Positions 27,931 through 35,482 of a stretch of 64,000 nucleotides of DNA are shown here, in pieces. This DNA comes from Clostridia bacterium (GTDB lineage: Bacteria > Bacillota > TC1 > UBA5767). Each line of letters starts with the position of its first letter. Positions within the stretch are counted from its first letter, which is position 1. Below the pieces are notes generated by a model. It was not told the DNA's origin. It saw only the letters and a list, made by a program, of their open reading frames with translations, and did no database searches. Where the stretch lies: contig CP069393.1 of assembly GCA_016887505.1 (NCBI GenBank), positions 124,001-188,000 of the forward strand, read 5' to 3'. The position numbers were made by a program, and so were the translations under genes.

Positions 27931-28877
27931 TTGAGGAAATTACCAAACGCTCTCTCGATGATGTCCGAGCGGCCTATAAGAAGTATTTAAATGAACAGGA
28001 TCTATCGAAGAACACCATAATGACATCTGCTACTGATGCTTTTTATATTTGGCGTAAGCTGGGCGCGGATTCATTCTGGGACATAGTCTTTTCTGACAGC
28101 TTTGAAACTCTCGCAAAAGAGACCCTTCTTGGCCTATTGCGTCAACAGTCAAGCGGAAATGCAGAGACAAATGTCAACGGCTATATGGCGCATTTGCGAA
28201 GATTCAGACGTTTCCTTCAGAGCGAGTCAGCTCTTGAGATACCTGAGACCATTTCTCTGGCTATAGCACCTACGGAAGGCACACTCGTAAAAATAGCACA
28301 AATACTACCTCCCCCATCAGTCGAGCAGGTTGAATATTATCTTGCACAGTGGGATGCACTTGAAGATTATCACCTTCAGGAGGATGCTCTTAACCGGCTG
28401 TTCTTCAACCTCTGCCCAGACAATAAAAACATATCCGACATATTGCTAAAGGTATCCGTGCTCAATGATTTTTATAGTACAAACATTTTTAAGGTTTTTC
28501 CTGTTGCAAAGCGCATTCTTTCATTAGGTATTGATGATCGTCTGCAGCAAGGAGATGGCACATTGGTTGACGATATAAAGGAAGTAGTAATAAGCGGGAA
28601 AACATTAAATTTCTACTCATTTGCCACGAAGTATTGTAGTCATCACAAGCCGCTGGATTATCCAATCTATGATAGTTATGTGGATGAAGTGCTGCGGTAT
28701 TATCGAAAAAAGGATGGGTTTGCTACATTCAGGAATGATGAACTGAAGAATTATACTCGTTTTAAATCTATTTTGGAGTCATTCCGAAAATTCTATCATC
28801 TAGATAGGTACAATCTCAAAGAGCTTGATAAGTACATCTGGCAGCTTGGCAAGGCGTACTTCAACAAATATGAATGA
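27927..28877 (+). CDS. Unassigned protein, second gene of a two-gene cassette
   Basis: A 316-residue protein. Residues 1-100 are helical and recall SAM-like core-binding folds of tyrosine integrases (LSKNTIMTSATDAFYIWRKL), but no recombinase catalytic residues follow. Residues about 170-316 carry LNDFYSTNI, GDGTLVDDIKEV, NFYSFATKYCSHHKPLDYPIYDSYV and WQLGKAYF, which look like a conserved domain known only as hypothetical. It starts four bases before the stop of the preceding gene (ATGA). A terminator follows at 28881. The pair converges on the phage recombinase genes. Function unknown; defence or toxin-antitoxin roles are possible but unproven. Confidence 0.7.
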   Translation: MIEEITKRSLDDVRAAYKKYLNEQDLSKNTIMTSATDAFYIWRKLGADSFWDIVFSDSFETLAKETLLGLLRQQSSGNAETNVNGYMAHLRRFRRFLQSESALEIPETISLAIAPTEGTLVKIAQILPPPSVEQVEYYLAQWDALEDYHLQEDALNRLFFNLCPDNKNISDILLKVSVLNDFYSTNIFKVFPVAKRILSLGIDDRLQQGDGTLVDDIKEVVISGKTLNFYSFATKYCSHHKPLDYPIYDSYVDEVLRYYRKKDGFATFRNDELKNYTRFKSILESFRKFYHLDRYNLKELDKYIWQLGKAYFNKYE

Positions 28878-28880
28878 CAA

Positions 28881-28922
28881 AAACTTCTCGCCACCCTAAT
28901 GATAGCGAGAAGTTTATCTTTT
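28881..28922 (+). terminator. Rho-independent terminator between convergent genes
   Basis: An 11-bp stem AAACTTCTCGC/GCGAGAAGTTT is followed by ATCTTTT on the plus strand. It closes the two-gene cassette; its right edge is close to the recombinase stop. Confidence 0.8.
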
Positions 28923-28928
28923 CTGGGC

Positions 28929-30503
28929 TTATGCTTTTATATCTGTCCCGTCCTTGAAGGTGACCCGGACATCGTCCTTGCTGTAGACCGTCATGAAATC
29001 CGCAAGGCTGTACCAGAGCGCGGGCTGAAACTCGGTCACACCTTCGAGTCGTTTGAGCTCGTCGAGGAAGGTTTTGATTGTCGCTTGCCGCGCCTGCTTG
29101 TCGTTTATCTCCCCATTGACCATTTCCAGTCCTGCTTTTGCCCTGTTGAAGCGATCGGTCAAACCATCGTAACGCTTCTGGTAGTCAGCTTGGTCGAGGG
29201 CTACGTGGGCGTTTTCATTGATGCACTGATGCGTGAGCTCGGAAACTACCAGGAGCTCGTTTTGTAGCTCATCACGCTCGGTGGTCAGCGCACTCAAGTC
29301 AAAAGCGGCGTCCTGGGCAAGCTCAAAGGCTGCGATGATTTCATCTTTGTCGGCAAGCAGCTTGTGTAGAGCCGAAAGGTAAAAGTTCTGTATTTCCTCA
29401 TCAGTCAGATGTGGCGTTGTGCAAATCTCGTCATTCTTGAATTTATGATTGCAGCGCCAGATGGTGCGGCGGTATTTGTCGGTGGAATGCCAGACCTTAG
29501 AGCCATACCAGTTCCCGCAGTGGCCACATTTTATTCTGCCAGAAAACAAATGAACACCGCTGTGTCGGCCACGGCTTTGATCACGCCGCGCCAGTTCACG
29601 CTGGACCATATCGAACACATCCGGGGTGATAATTGCCGGGTGGTTATTTTTCACATAGTATTGTGGGATTTCACCCTCGTTGACCTTTTTCTTCTTGGTG
29701 AGGAAATCAACCGTGTAGCTTTTCTGAAGGAGCGCATCACCACGGTACTTTTCATTTGTAAGAATGCTACGCACCGCTCCAGCGTTCCAGCGCGCTTTGC
29801 CTCCTGGTGAAAGCACACCATCATCGGTCATTGTGGAAGCGATACCGAAGGGTGTCATGCCCTGCAGAAATAAGCTGTAGATGCGTTTGATCGTAGAGGC
29901 TTGCTCTGGATTGATGATCAGATTTCCGTCCTCACCACGGTCATAGCCGAGAAATCTGTTGAATGGAACCGTGACCTTGCCGTCTGCGAAACGCTTTCTC
30001 TGGCCCCATGTGCAGTTCTCCGAAATCGAGCGGCTTTCCTCTTGCGCCAGTGAGGACATGATGGTAATCAGCAATTCACCCTTGGAGTCCAGGGTCCAGA
30101 TGTTTTCCTTTTCAAAGTAAATCTCCACACCTTTTTCCTTGAGCTGGCGCACAGTGGTCAGGCTGTCCACCGTATTTCTGGCAAAGCGGCTGACGGACTT
30201 GGTGACAATCAGGTCAATCTTTCCAGCAAGGGCATCGGCTATCATGCGCTTGAAACCCTCGCGGTGTTTGGTGTTGGTACCGGTGATGCCTTCATCGGTA
30301 TAAACCTCGACAAACTCCCAATCGTCACGACTCTTGATGTAGTTGGAATAATAATCGACCTGCGCTTCGTAGCTGGTAAACTGCTCTTCACTGTCTGTAG
30401 AGACGCGAGCATAACCAGCTGTGCGGCGCTTTTTGTTTTCGTTAATTGGCGAAGATGTGAACCGGCTGATTGTCGCCGGTATAGTTGTTACGGTTTTGGC
30501 CAT
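28929..30503 (-). CDS. Large serine recombinase 1 (524 residues)
   Basis: A site-specific DNA integrase/excisionase. The resolvase domain has YARVSTDSEEQ with catalytic Ser35 and SRFARNTVDSL. A Recombinase domain (PF07508-like; GMTPFGIASTM, RWNAGAVRSILTNEKY) follows. A zinc ribbon starts at CGHCGNWYG, with matching C/H residues in WRCNHKF and DEICTT. A predicted coiled coil (about 400-470) is the usual synapsis-control element of this family. It starts inside the end of recombinase 2 (16-base overlap), so the two are co-translated. It is the last phage gene on this side, beside the presumed attL. Confidence 0.94.
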   Translation of the reverse strand: MAKTVTTIPATISRFTSSPINENKKRRTAGYARVSTDSEEQFTSYEAQVDYYSNYIKSRDDWEFVEVYTDEGITGTNTKHREGFKRMIADALAGKIDLIVTKSVSRFARNTVDSLTTVRQLKEKGVEIYFEKENIWTLDSKGELLITIMSSLAQEESRSISENCTWGQRKRFADGKVTVPFNRFLGYDRGEDGNLIINPEQASTIKRIYSLFLQGMTPFGIASTMTDDGVLSPGGKARWNAGAVRSILTNEKYRGDALLQKSYTVDFLTKKKKVNEGEIPQYYVKNNHPAIITPDVFDMVQRELARRDQSRGRHSGVHLFSGRIKCGHCGNWYGSKVWHSTDKYRRTIWRCNHKFKNDEICTTPHLTDEEIQNFYLSALHKLLADKDEIIAAFELAQDAAFDLSALTTERDELQNELLVVSELTHQCINENAHVALDQADYQKRYDGLTDRFNRAKAGLEMVNGEINDKQARQATIKTFLDELKRLEGVTEFQPALWYSLADFMTVYSKDDVRVTFKDGTDIKA

Positions 30504-32260
30504 TTCTTTTCACTCCTTAGTTCTCTCATCCTTTCACTAGCTGCCGCCCGGCGCTCATCGGTCCAGCTGGCTCTAATTGCTTGGGTTTGCTTTTCACGGC
30601 GTTCTTCAGTCCATTTTGCGCCTTTTCGTTTTTCCTTGAAGCTCTTTGTCACCTCATGCCCGTCGCGAAAGTGGAAGGTCACGTTGTTACCAAGCACTGT
30701 TGCGCATTCGAGCTGATTATCCATGACTGCTTCATCAAAGGAGTCGAGTGCAAGTACATCGGTGACAAGAGTTTTCATGGTTTCATCCCTAATGGAGACC
30801 TTATCGCAAATGCCTGCTGGTCCTGTACAATGCCAAGTTCGCGCTCGGGTACCATCCTTCATCACTTTTGACTGGCAGCGATAATTCGAGCCACATTGTC
30901 CGCAACGTATGAATCCGGTGAACTCGTTATAAATGTACTTGTTGGGGTTGGTTTCTTTGCGTTTGTGGAGCTCTCCCCAGCGCCGCCTTCGTTCCTGTGT
31001 CCAGCAATCGGTTCTCGCCGTGGATTCCCATGTTGTGGTGACCTCACGGCCATCGTAAAAGCGAAACTGTAGCGTGTCAGCGCTAACCATATAGATTTCC
31101 TCGACCTGCTCGCTGAAGGCAACATCATCAAACTCAGTAAGCCCCATAGCCTCGGCGGCAACATTCTTGAGCATCTTTTCCGGAATGTTTTTTGATCCGC
31201 ATGCACTGACACCTTTCTGGCTTTTTGTCAGGCAGGTCCAGATGTAGTAAACCTCACCGGCAGTATTTCGTTTTCCGCTCCGGCGGTAATGCTTGCCGCA
31301 AATGCCGCAGGTGATTTTTGTAGAAAAGGCCGTCAGGTTCAAGGACTTATTACCGAGGGGTCCTAGGTCGCGTCTGCGCTTGAACTCGGTTTGTACCTTC
31401 TGAAACTCATCCATCGGAATGATGGCTTCGTGGGTATCCTCAACAAAAAACTGTGGCAGTTCGCCGCGATTCTTTTTGCGGTGCTTGGTGATCGGGTCTT
31501 CGACATATTCCTTCTGAAAGAGCATGTTCCCGGTGTAGGTGATGTTCGTGAGCACTACCTTGACATTTGAATCCACCCATTCTTTGCCTTGGCGAGTGTA
31601 AAGGCCTTTCTCGTTGAGTATCCGGCCAATCTCGATTCTCGATGCGCCTTTCATGTATTCCCGGTACATGAAGCGGACAACTTCGGCCTCCTCAGGAATA
31701 ATCGTGAGCCGATCATCAATCCACTCGTAACCAAACACCCGCATCTGGCCATTTGGGATACCTTTCTGAAATCGTTTGATCGTACCCCATTTGACGTTAT
31801 CCGAAATACTGCGGCTTTCTTCCTGCGCGAAGGAAGCGAGTAGTGTTAGCATTAACTCGCCGTCCTCTGAAAGGGAATCTATCTGCTCCTTTTCGAAGCG
31901 GACCGAGATTCCAAGGTCCTTAAGGTGGCGGACGGTGTTCAGAAGGTCAACAGTATTTCTGGCAAAGCGAGAGATCGACTTCGTAATGATGATGTCAATT
32001 TTTCCAGCTTCGCAATCCTCAACCATGCGCCTAAATTCATCGCGCTTGCTGGTGCCAGTACCACTTATGCCGTCATCCGCATAAACGCCTACGTATTGCC
32101 AGTCCGAGTGCTTCTGTATCAGCTCGCTGTAGTGGCTTATCTGAGCTGATAAAGAATGGTTCAATCGCTCGGTTTCCATTGAAACTCTGGCGTAGGCAGC
32201 TACTTTCTTACGAACCGGCATTTGCGGTATTGCGGGCTCAATTTTGACTACTGTTTTCAA
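30488..32260 (-). CDS. Large serine recombinase 2 with duplicated zinc-ribbon module
   Basis: 590 residues. The resolvase domain has YARVSMETERLNHS with catalytic Ser27 and SRFARNTVDLL, followed by a Recombinase domain (GASRIEIGRILNEKGL). The C-terminal half is unusual. A zinc ribbon (CGICGKHYRR, about residue 316) plus FRFYDGREVTTTW and WTQERRRR is repeated as a second ribbon (CGQCGSNYRC, about 452) plus FHFRDGHEVTKSF and WTEERREK. No long coiled coil like that of recombinase 1 is obvious. The start is TTG 32260 with AAAGGAG 9-10 bases upstream. It probably works with recombinase 1 as a pair. Confidence 0.93.
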   Translation of the reverse strand: MKTVVKIEPAIPQMPVRKKVAAYARVSMETERLNHSLSAQISHYSELIQKHSDWQYVGVYADDGISGTGTSKRDEFRRMVEDCEAGKIDIIITKSISRFARNTVDLLNTVRHLKDLGISVRFEKEQIDSLSEDGELMLTLLASFAQEESRSISDNVKWGTIKRFQKGIPNGQMRVFGYEWIDDRLTIIPEEAEVVRFMYREYMKGASRIEIGRILNEKGLYTRQGKEWVDSNVKVVLTNITYTGNMLFQKEYVEDPITKHRKKNRGELPQFFVEDTHEAIIPMDEFQKVQTEFKRRRDLGPLGNKSLNLTAFSTKITCGICGKHYRRSGKRNTAGEVYYIWTCLTKSQKGVSACGSKNIPEKMLKNVAAEAMGLTEFDDVAFSEQVEEIYMVSADTLQFRFYDGREVTTTWESTARTDCWTQERRRRWGELHKRKETNPNKYIYNEFTGFIRCGQCGSNYRCQSKVMKDGTRARTWHCTGPAGICDKVSIRDETMKTLVTDVLALDSFDEAVMDNQLECATVLGNNVTFHFRDGHEVTKSFKEKRKGAKWTEERREKQTQAIRASWTDERRAAASERMRELRSEKKWPKP

Positions 32261-32310
32261 GAGAAATCACTCCTTTCCAACCATATACATCACTCAGAAA
32301 GGCAGTTAAG

Positions 32311-32481
32311 TCAACGCATTTCGGACAGTAATGTACCCAAAGCTGGCTGGAATTTTTCGAGCAGATTAGTATCAATTACAGCGTATTCTTCCTGCGTCAG
32401 AAGCCCTTTTTCAAGGAGTGCTTTAGCTATCGAAATGGCCACCTGATAGCGCTTTTCAGCTTGAAACTGTATCTCAGTCAT
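32311..32481 (-). CDS. Small SHOCT-like protein of the recombinase operon
   Basis: A 56-residue protein starting at ATG 32481, overlapping the stop of the HTH/zinc gene (ATGACTGA). The pattern A.ALLEKGLLTQEEYAVIDTNLLEKF resembles the SHOCT short C-terminal helix pair. Small genes of this sort commonly sit before twin serine recombinases in Firmicutes elements. The role is unproven; oligomerisation or a recombination accessory factor is plausible. Confidence 0.7.
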   Translation of the reverse strand: MTEIQFQAEKRYQVAISIAKALLEKGLLTQEEYAVIDTNLLEKFQPALGTLLSEMR

Positions 32482-32896
32482 GTGACTCACCGCCTCGAAA
32501 GCGAGCAGCGATATAGCAGCTGTGGCAGCAATATTTGCGGCTGGAATTACCGTAGGCTGTGAATTGATTCCCGCAGTAGGCACAAGTGAAGGAGTATACC
32601 GCTTTTCGTTCGATCTGGTCCGGGTGTGTGTTCCACCACTGTTGACGGCAGTCTGGGGAGCAAAACTTCAGCTTTTTTCTACCTGGAATCTGGTGTAACG
32701 GCTTGCCACAACCTTGGCAGAAGCTCTGGTCCGGTGTGATTCGAGCATTGCTTTGTGCTTTGACACCAGCAAGATCGTGAGCGCGGCAGTATGCCTTTAC
32801 ATTATCCTTTGTGAGACCGACCGCCTTGGCAATTGTCGTATATCCATAACCGTCATGACGCATGGCGGTAATTCTCTCTTTTTGTTCATTTGTCAT
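32474..32896 (-). CDS. HTH and double zinc-knuckle DNA-binding protein
   Basis: 140 residues. The N-terminal helix-turn-helix (GYGYTTIAKAVGLTKDNVKAYCRAH, about 12-36) resembles sigma/resolvase-type HTHs. Two treble-clef-like zinc motifs follow: CQGCGKPL...KFCSPDCRQQWW and CAYCGNQF...KYCCHSCYI. The start at ATG 32896 follows GGAGG by 7 bases. It is probably a DNA-binding partner or regulator of the recombinase operon; it is translationally coupled to the SHOCT-like gene. It is preceded by a terminator and a repeated 48-nt element, so this operon likely has its own promoter. Confidence 0.8.
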   Translation of the reverse strand: MTNEQKERITAMRHDGYGYTTIAKAVGLTKDNVKAYCRAHDLAGVKAQSNARITPDQSFCQGCGKPLHQIPGRKKLKFCSPDCRQQWWNTHPDQIERKAVYSFTCAYCGNQFTAYGNSSRKYCCHSCYIAARFRGGESHD

Positions 32897-32922
32897 CGCT
32901 TGTCCTCCAATCTGAGAACTTC

Positions 32923-32970
32923 CGTCCTCACTACCCAATGGAGGTGAACAAGCCTTTTGAACGAAAAAGC
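32923..32970. repeat. 48-nt dispersed phage repeat, copy A
   Basis: It shares TACCCAATGGAGGT, an AA.AA stretch and TTTGAACGAAAAA.GC with copy B at 60361-60410, plus a CCTC dyad partner. It lies between the late-operon terminator and the HTH/zinc gene. Confidence 0.75.
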
Positions 32971-33014
32971 AAAAAAATAATGCCTACCGAAAGAAGGATC
33001 TCTCAGTAGGCATT
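32971..33014 (-). terminator. Rho-independent terminator of the late operon
   Basis: On the minus strand a 16-bp stem (AATGCCTACTGAGAGA with TCTTTCGGTAGGCATT, two G-T pairs), TCCT loop and A plus seven T residues follow the endolysin gene. Confidence 0.88.
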
Positions 33015-33024
33015 AATTGGAGTG

Positions 33025-33720
33025 TTATTCGCTGTATTTGATAAAGGCATCAGCAAAACCAGCCGCCTTGACCTTGCGGAGCATGGCGTCAGCATTTGCC
33101 TTGACAGAAAATGCGCCAAGTTGAACTCGGTAATACTTCTTCGGTGCAGTTGGAGTGACGGGAGCAAGACCGGATTTTACATCAGCACGAAAGGTGTCCA
33201 TCGATTTGCCATGCCTAGGAAACCAGTGCATGACGTCGCCGTGGTTGCTGGCAACACCAAGTTTATGGCCTTCTGAGTGGCAGATGATATCCTTTTCGGT
33301 GAGCCCGTATTGTTTGCAGAGATAGACGCAAAGCTCCACGGCTTCCTTGTAAACGGCATTAAAATACGAGGTGTTGGTCAGACCGTCCTAGCAGATTTCA
33401 AAGCCGATATGTGTATCGTTCGCTGCACCTCCGGCATGCCAGCCTCTATGATTCCACGGTAGGGTCTGATAGGTGGCGATGCTTCCATCAGCCAGCTTAC
33501 CGATGAAACCGTGGACACAGACCTGTCTGCCATCCGGCTTGTCCTGATTCCAGTGGTTGTTGTACTGGTTCTTTCCCAGAAGTCCGTCATCAGGACCGAT
33601 ATAGCGTTTCAGATAGGGATTGTTCGCCCCGGTAGAATGCACCATGATGCCCTTTGGTGTGATGGTTCTGCCTGCTTTATAACAGGCATTATATATAAGA
33701 ATTAACTTTCGAAGATTCAT
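33025..33720 (-). pseudogene. N-acetylmuramoyl-L-alanine amidase endolysin with in-frame amber codon
   Basis: The lysin digests peptidoglycan at host lysis. An Amidase_2 domain (GIMVHSTGANNP, NHRGWHAGG, ICHSEGHKLGVASNHGDVMHW) is followed by a SPOR domain (YYRVQLGAFSVKANADAMLRK). A TAG at 33390-33388 interrupts the reading frame between HIGFEIC and DGLTNTSYFNAVYKEAVELC. The frame is otherwise open through both halves, so one base change (probably GAG to TAG) explains it. The first zinc His (MVHST) is upstream of the stop, but the other ligand/catalytic segment lies after it, so the 110-residue product should be inactive without readthrough. The ATG at 33720 has AAGGAGGG in front, right after the holin gene. 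Confidence 0.9.
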
Positions 33721-33723
33721 TCA

Positions 33724-34134
33724 TCAGCCCTCCTTGCCATCTCGGTTATGAAGCTGTTCCAGGATATCCTTTAACTTTTGTGGCACTGGCAAGCCGATAT
33801 GCGCCGCATTTTCAAGAATGGAAACACCCTCGTTTGATAGGTAGAAAAAGATAACCGCCGTTCTGATGACCGAGCCTTCTCCGATAACACTCTGGTCGAC
33901 GATATGCCCAATGGCCACAAGCGAGAAGATAAGCACCTTCTTGAAAATGCCCCGAAAGCCAACCTCGCTTGATAGCTTCTTATCCAATACCGCGCACATC
34001 AGACCGGTGACATAGTCAATAACGACAAAGGTTAAAAGAGCGTACAAAAAGCCGTCCCATCCTCCGAGGAAGTACCCAAGGCCTCCGCCTGCTGCAGCAA
34101 TTGCCGCCTGTGTCCAATTCCAAATTTCTTTCAT
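33724..34134 (-). CDS. Phage holin, toxin-secretion/phage-lysis family
   Basis: A 136-residue membrane protein with about three hydrophobic segments (GGGLGYFLGGWDGFLYALLTFVVIDYVTGL, VLIFSLVAIGHIV, AVIFFYLSNEGVSILEN). The VIDYVTG and YLSNEG.SILENAA signatures are typical of the phage_holin_4 group. It would permeabilise the membrane at lysis time and release endolysin. It lies immediately before the amidase gene, 3 bases between stop and start, the standard lysis cassette layout. Confidence 0.92.
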   Translation of the reverse strand: MKEIWNWTQAAIAAAGGGLGYFLGGWDGFLYALLTFVVIDYVTGLMCAVLDKKLSSEVGFRGIFKKVLIFSLVAIGHIVDQSVIGEGSVIRTAVIFFYLSNEGVSILENAAHIGLPVPQKLKDILEQLHNRDGKEG

Positions 34135-34149
34135 GTAAAAAATCCTCCT

Positions 34150-35478
34150 TTAATAGATAGTCACGCCATTTAGATTTGGCTTTTCAGATGCTATTCCAAT
34201 CAAATCCGAAAGACGCGCTTTGCCTTTTCGTCCACCGCTATCCACTGTGAACGCTGTATAAAAACCGCCTCTGCCAAAATTATGCGTGACATCCGTGACG
34301 GTACCGATGGTTTCAGTCTTTGGACCGTTGATTATGCGGACCTCATCACCTAGGGTGAGTTGAGGTGTAAAGACTCCGACGAAACTTTCCTGCCTGCCGG
34401 ATATGGCGATAGCTTGCGCTAACTCCTCAGCAAGAGCTGTTATTTCGACAAGCGTTGCCCCGTCTGCAGCTGTAACATAAGTTGTTCGATGCGACGGCTG
34501 AGACCACCACTTGCTCCGAGGAACTGTGGCATAAACTGTGTTTGACGGCTCAGAACCGGTAACGCAAACTTTGCTAACCGCTTCAGAGTCGTCGTATTCT
34601 ACGTTATAGCTCCAGCAAGACTTGTCACGCTCAAAACTAAACACAGCAGGTTGATCGAATCGAGCATCTGTAGCAGCTGCTACACCGATAACACCATTAG
34701 CCGTTTCATCGATCTTCCAACCGTCAATCAGAGATATGACGCGTTTAATACCATCCAGAATGGTGACATCTGGTTCAAAGCGCAGTTTCCATGGCTTTGT
34801 GTTATTGCCGACAAAAAAATCCTCCACCTCGGCGAGGCGAAGAATATCCTGCAGGTTCAGTTGAAGCGTTGTTTCTTCAAAGGCATTGTCCTCATTAAAG
34901 GTTTGTTCCTTCAGCAGTTTTCCAATTGCATTTCTAGCGGATACCGATACCTTTTCATCCGGGTACGAGACCGAAGCGCGGTCGATATAGAAGATGCCAA
35001 GCGTGATTTCGCCGCTGCTACCGAGAGAAAAGTACAGTTCCATCTTTGTGCCGGGCGTCACGAAAGCACGGTAGCGGTTGAGCAGTGCGCCCTTGATGTT
35101 GAGCAAGGTACAAGACATCTGCGAGACCTCGCTGCCGATGCTGAATTTCACCGAACCGTCGATAAACGAATTTGTAATGTCGGTCGGCAGCATATACATC
35201 ACAAATCGATGGTCGCCTTCAGCGCTCCAGAACCCGTATGCGCCGAAATGCGCTACTTTTTTAATACTCGGGAGCGACACCGTCTCATCGGGTGAGATTC
35301 TGCCGGTTTCCGTATAGGTCAGGTTATCATACAAACCGAGAACCGGGTCCGCCGTGTTGCCCGCGACGGTACCGTCGGCGGTGAGGTATATAAAACGGAG
35401 CAGGTTGTCCGAGGTGTGTATCACCTGCGGAAACAAGCCTGCTCCTGCGTCAAGGGAATATTCAAATGTTAGCGTCAT
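34150..35478 (-). CDS. Phage tail tip protein, probable hub or baseplate component
   Basis: 442 residues. The N-terminal 90 are beta-rich (TFEYSLDAGAGLFP). A region around residues 110-195 (KFSIGSEVSQMSCTLLNI, GEITLGIFYIDRASVSYPDEKVSVSARNAIGKLL) resembles hub-domain proteins of siphophage tail tips, and an OB-like stretch (TLGDEVRIINGPKTETIGTV) lies near the end. I place the start at ATG 35478, after AGAGGGTGAT; the longer frame is out-competed by the overlapping upstream gene. It follows the fibre gene and precedes the holin. Function assigned by position and general pattern only. Confidence 0.6.
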   Translation of the reverse strand: MTLTFEYSLDAGAGLFPQVIHTSDNLLRFIYLTADGTVAGNTADPVLGLYDNLTYTETGRISPDETVSLPSIKKVAHFGAYGFWSAEGDHRFVMYMLPTDITNSFIDGSVKFSIGSEVSQMSCTLLNIKGALLNRYRAFVTPGTKMELYFSLGSSGEITLGIFYIDRASVSYPDEKVSVSARNAIGKLLKEQTFNEDNAFEETTLQLNLQDILRLAEVEDFFVGNNTKPWKLRFEPDVTILDGIKRVISLIDGWKIDETANGVIGVAAATDARFDQPAVFSFERDKSCWSYNVEYDDSEAVSKVCVTGSEPSNTVYATVPRSKWWSQPSHRTTYVTAADGATLVEITALAEELAQAIAISGRQESFVGVFTPQLTLGDEVRIINGPKTETIGTVTDVTHNFGRGGFYTAFTVDSGGRKGKARLSDLIGIASEKPNLNGVTIY

Positions 35479-35482
35479 GGCA

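Noticed and set aside
30264-30716. 150-codon plus frame opposite the recombinases
   Set aside because: Antisense shadow of two real, motif-rich genes; no start signal.
34651-35295. 214-codon plus frame opposite the tail hub gene
   Set aside because: Antisense to a well-supported gene in a uniformly minus-strand phage operon; no ribosome binding site.
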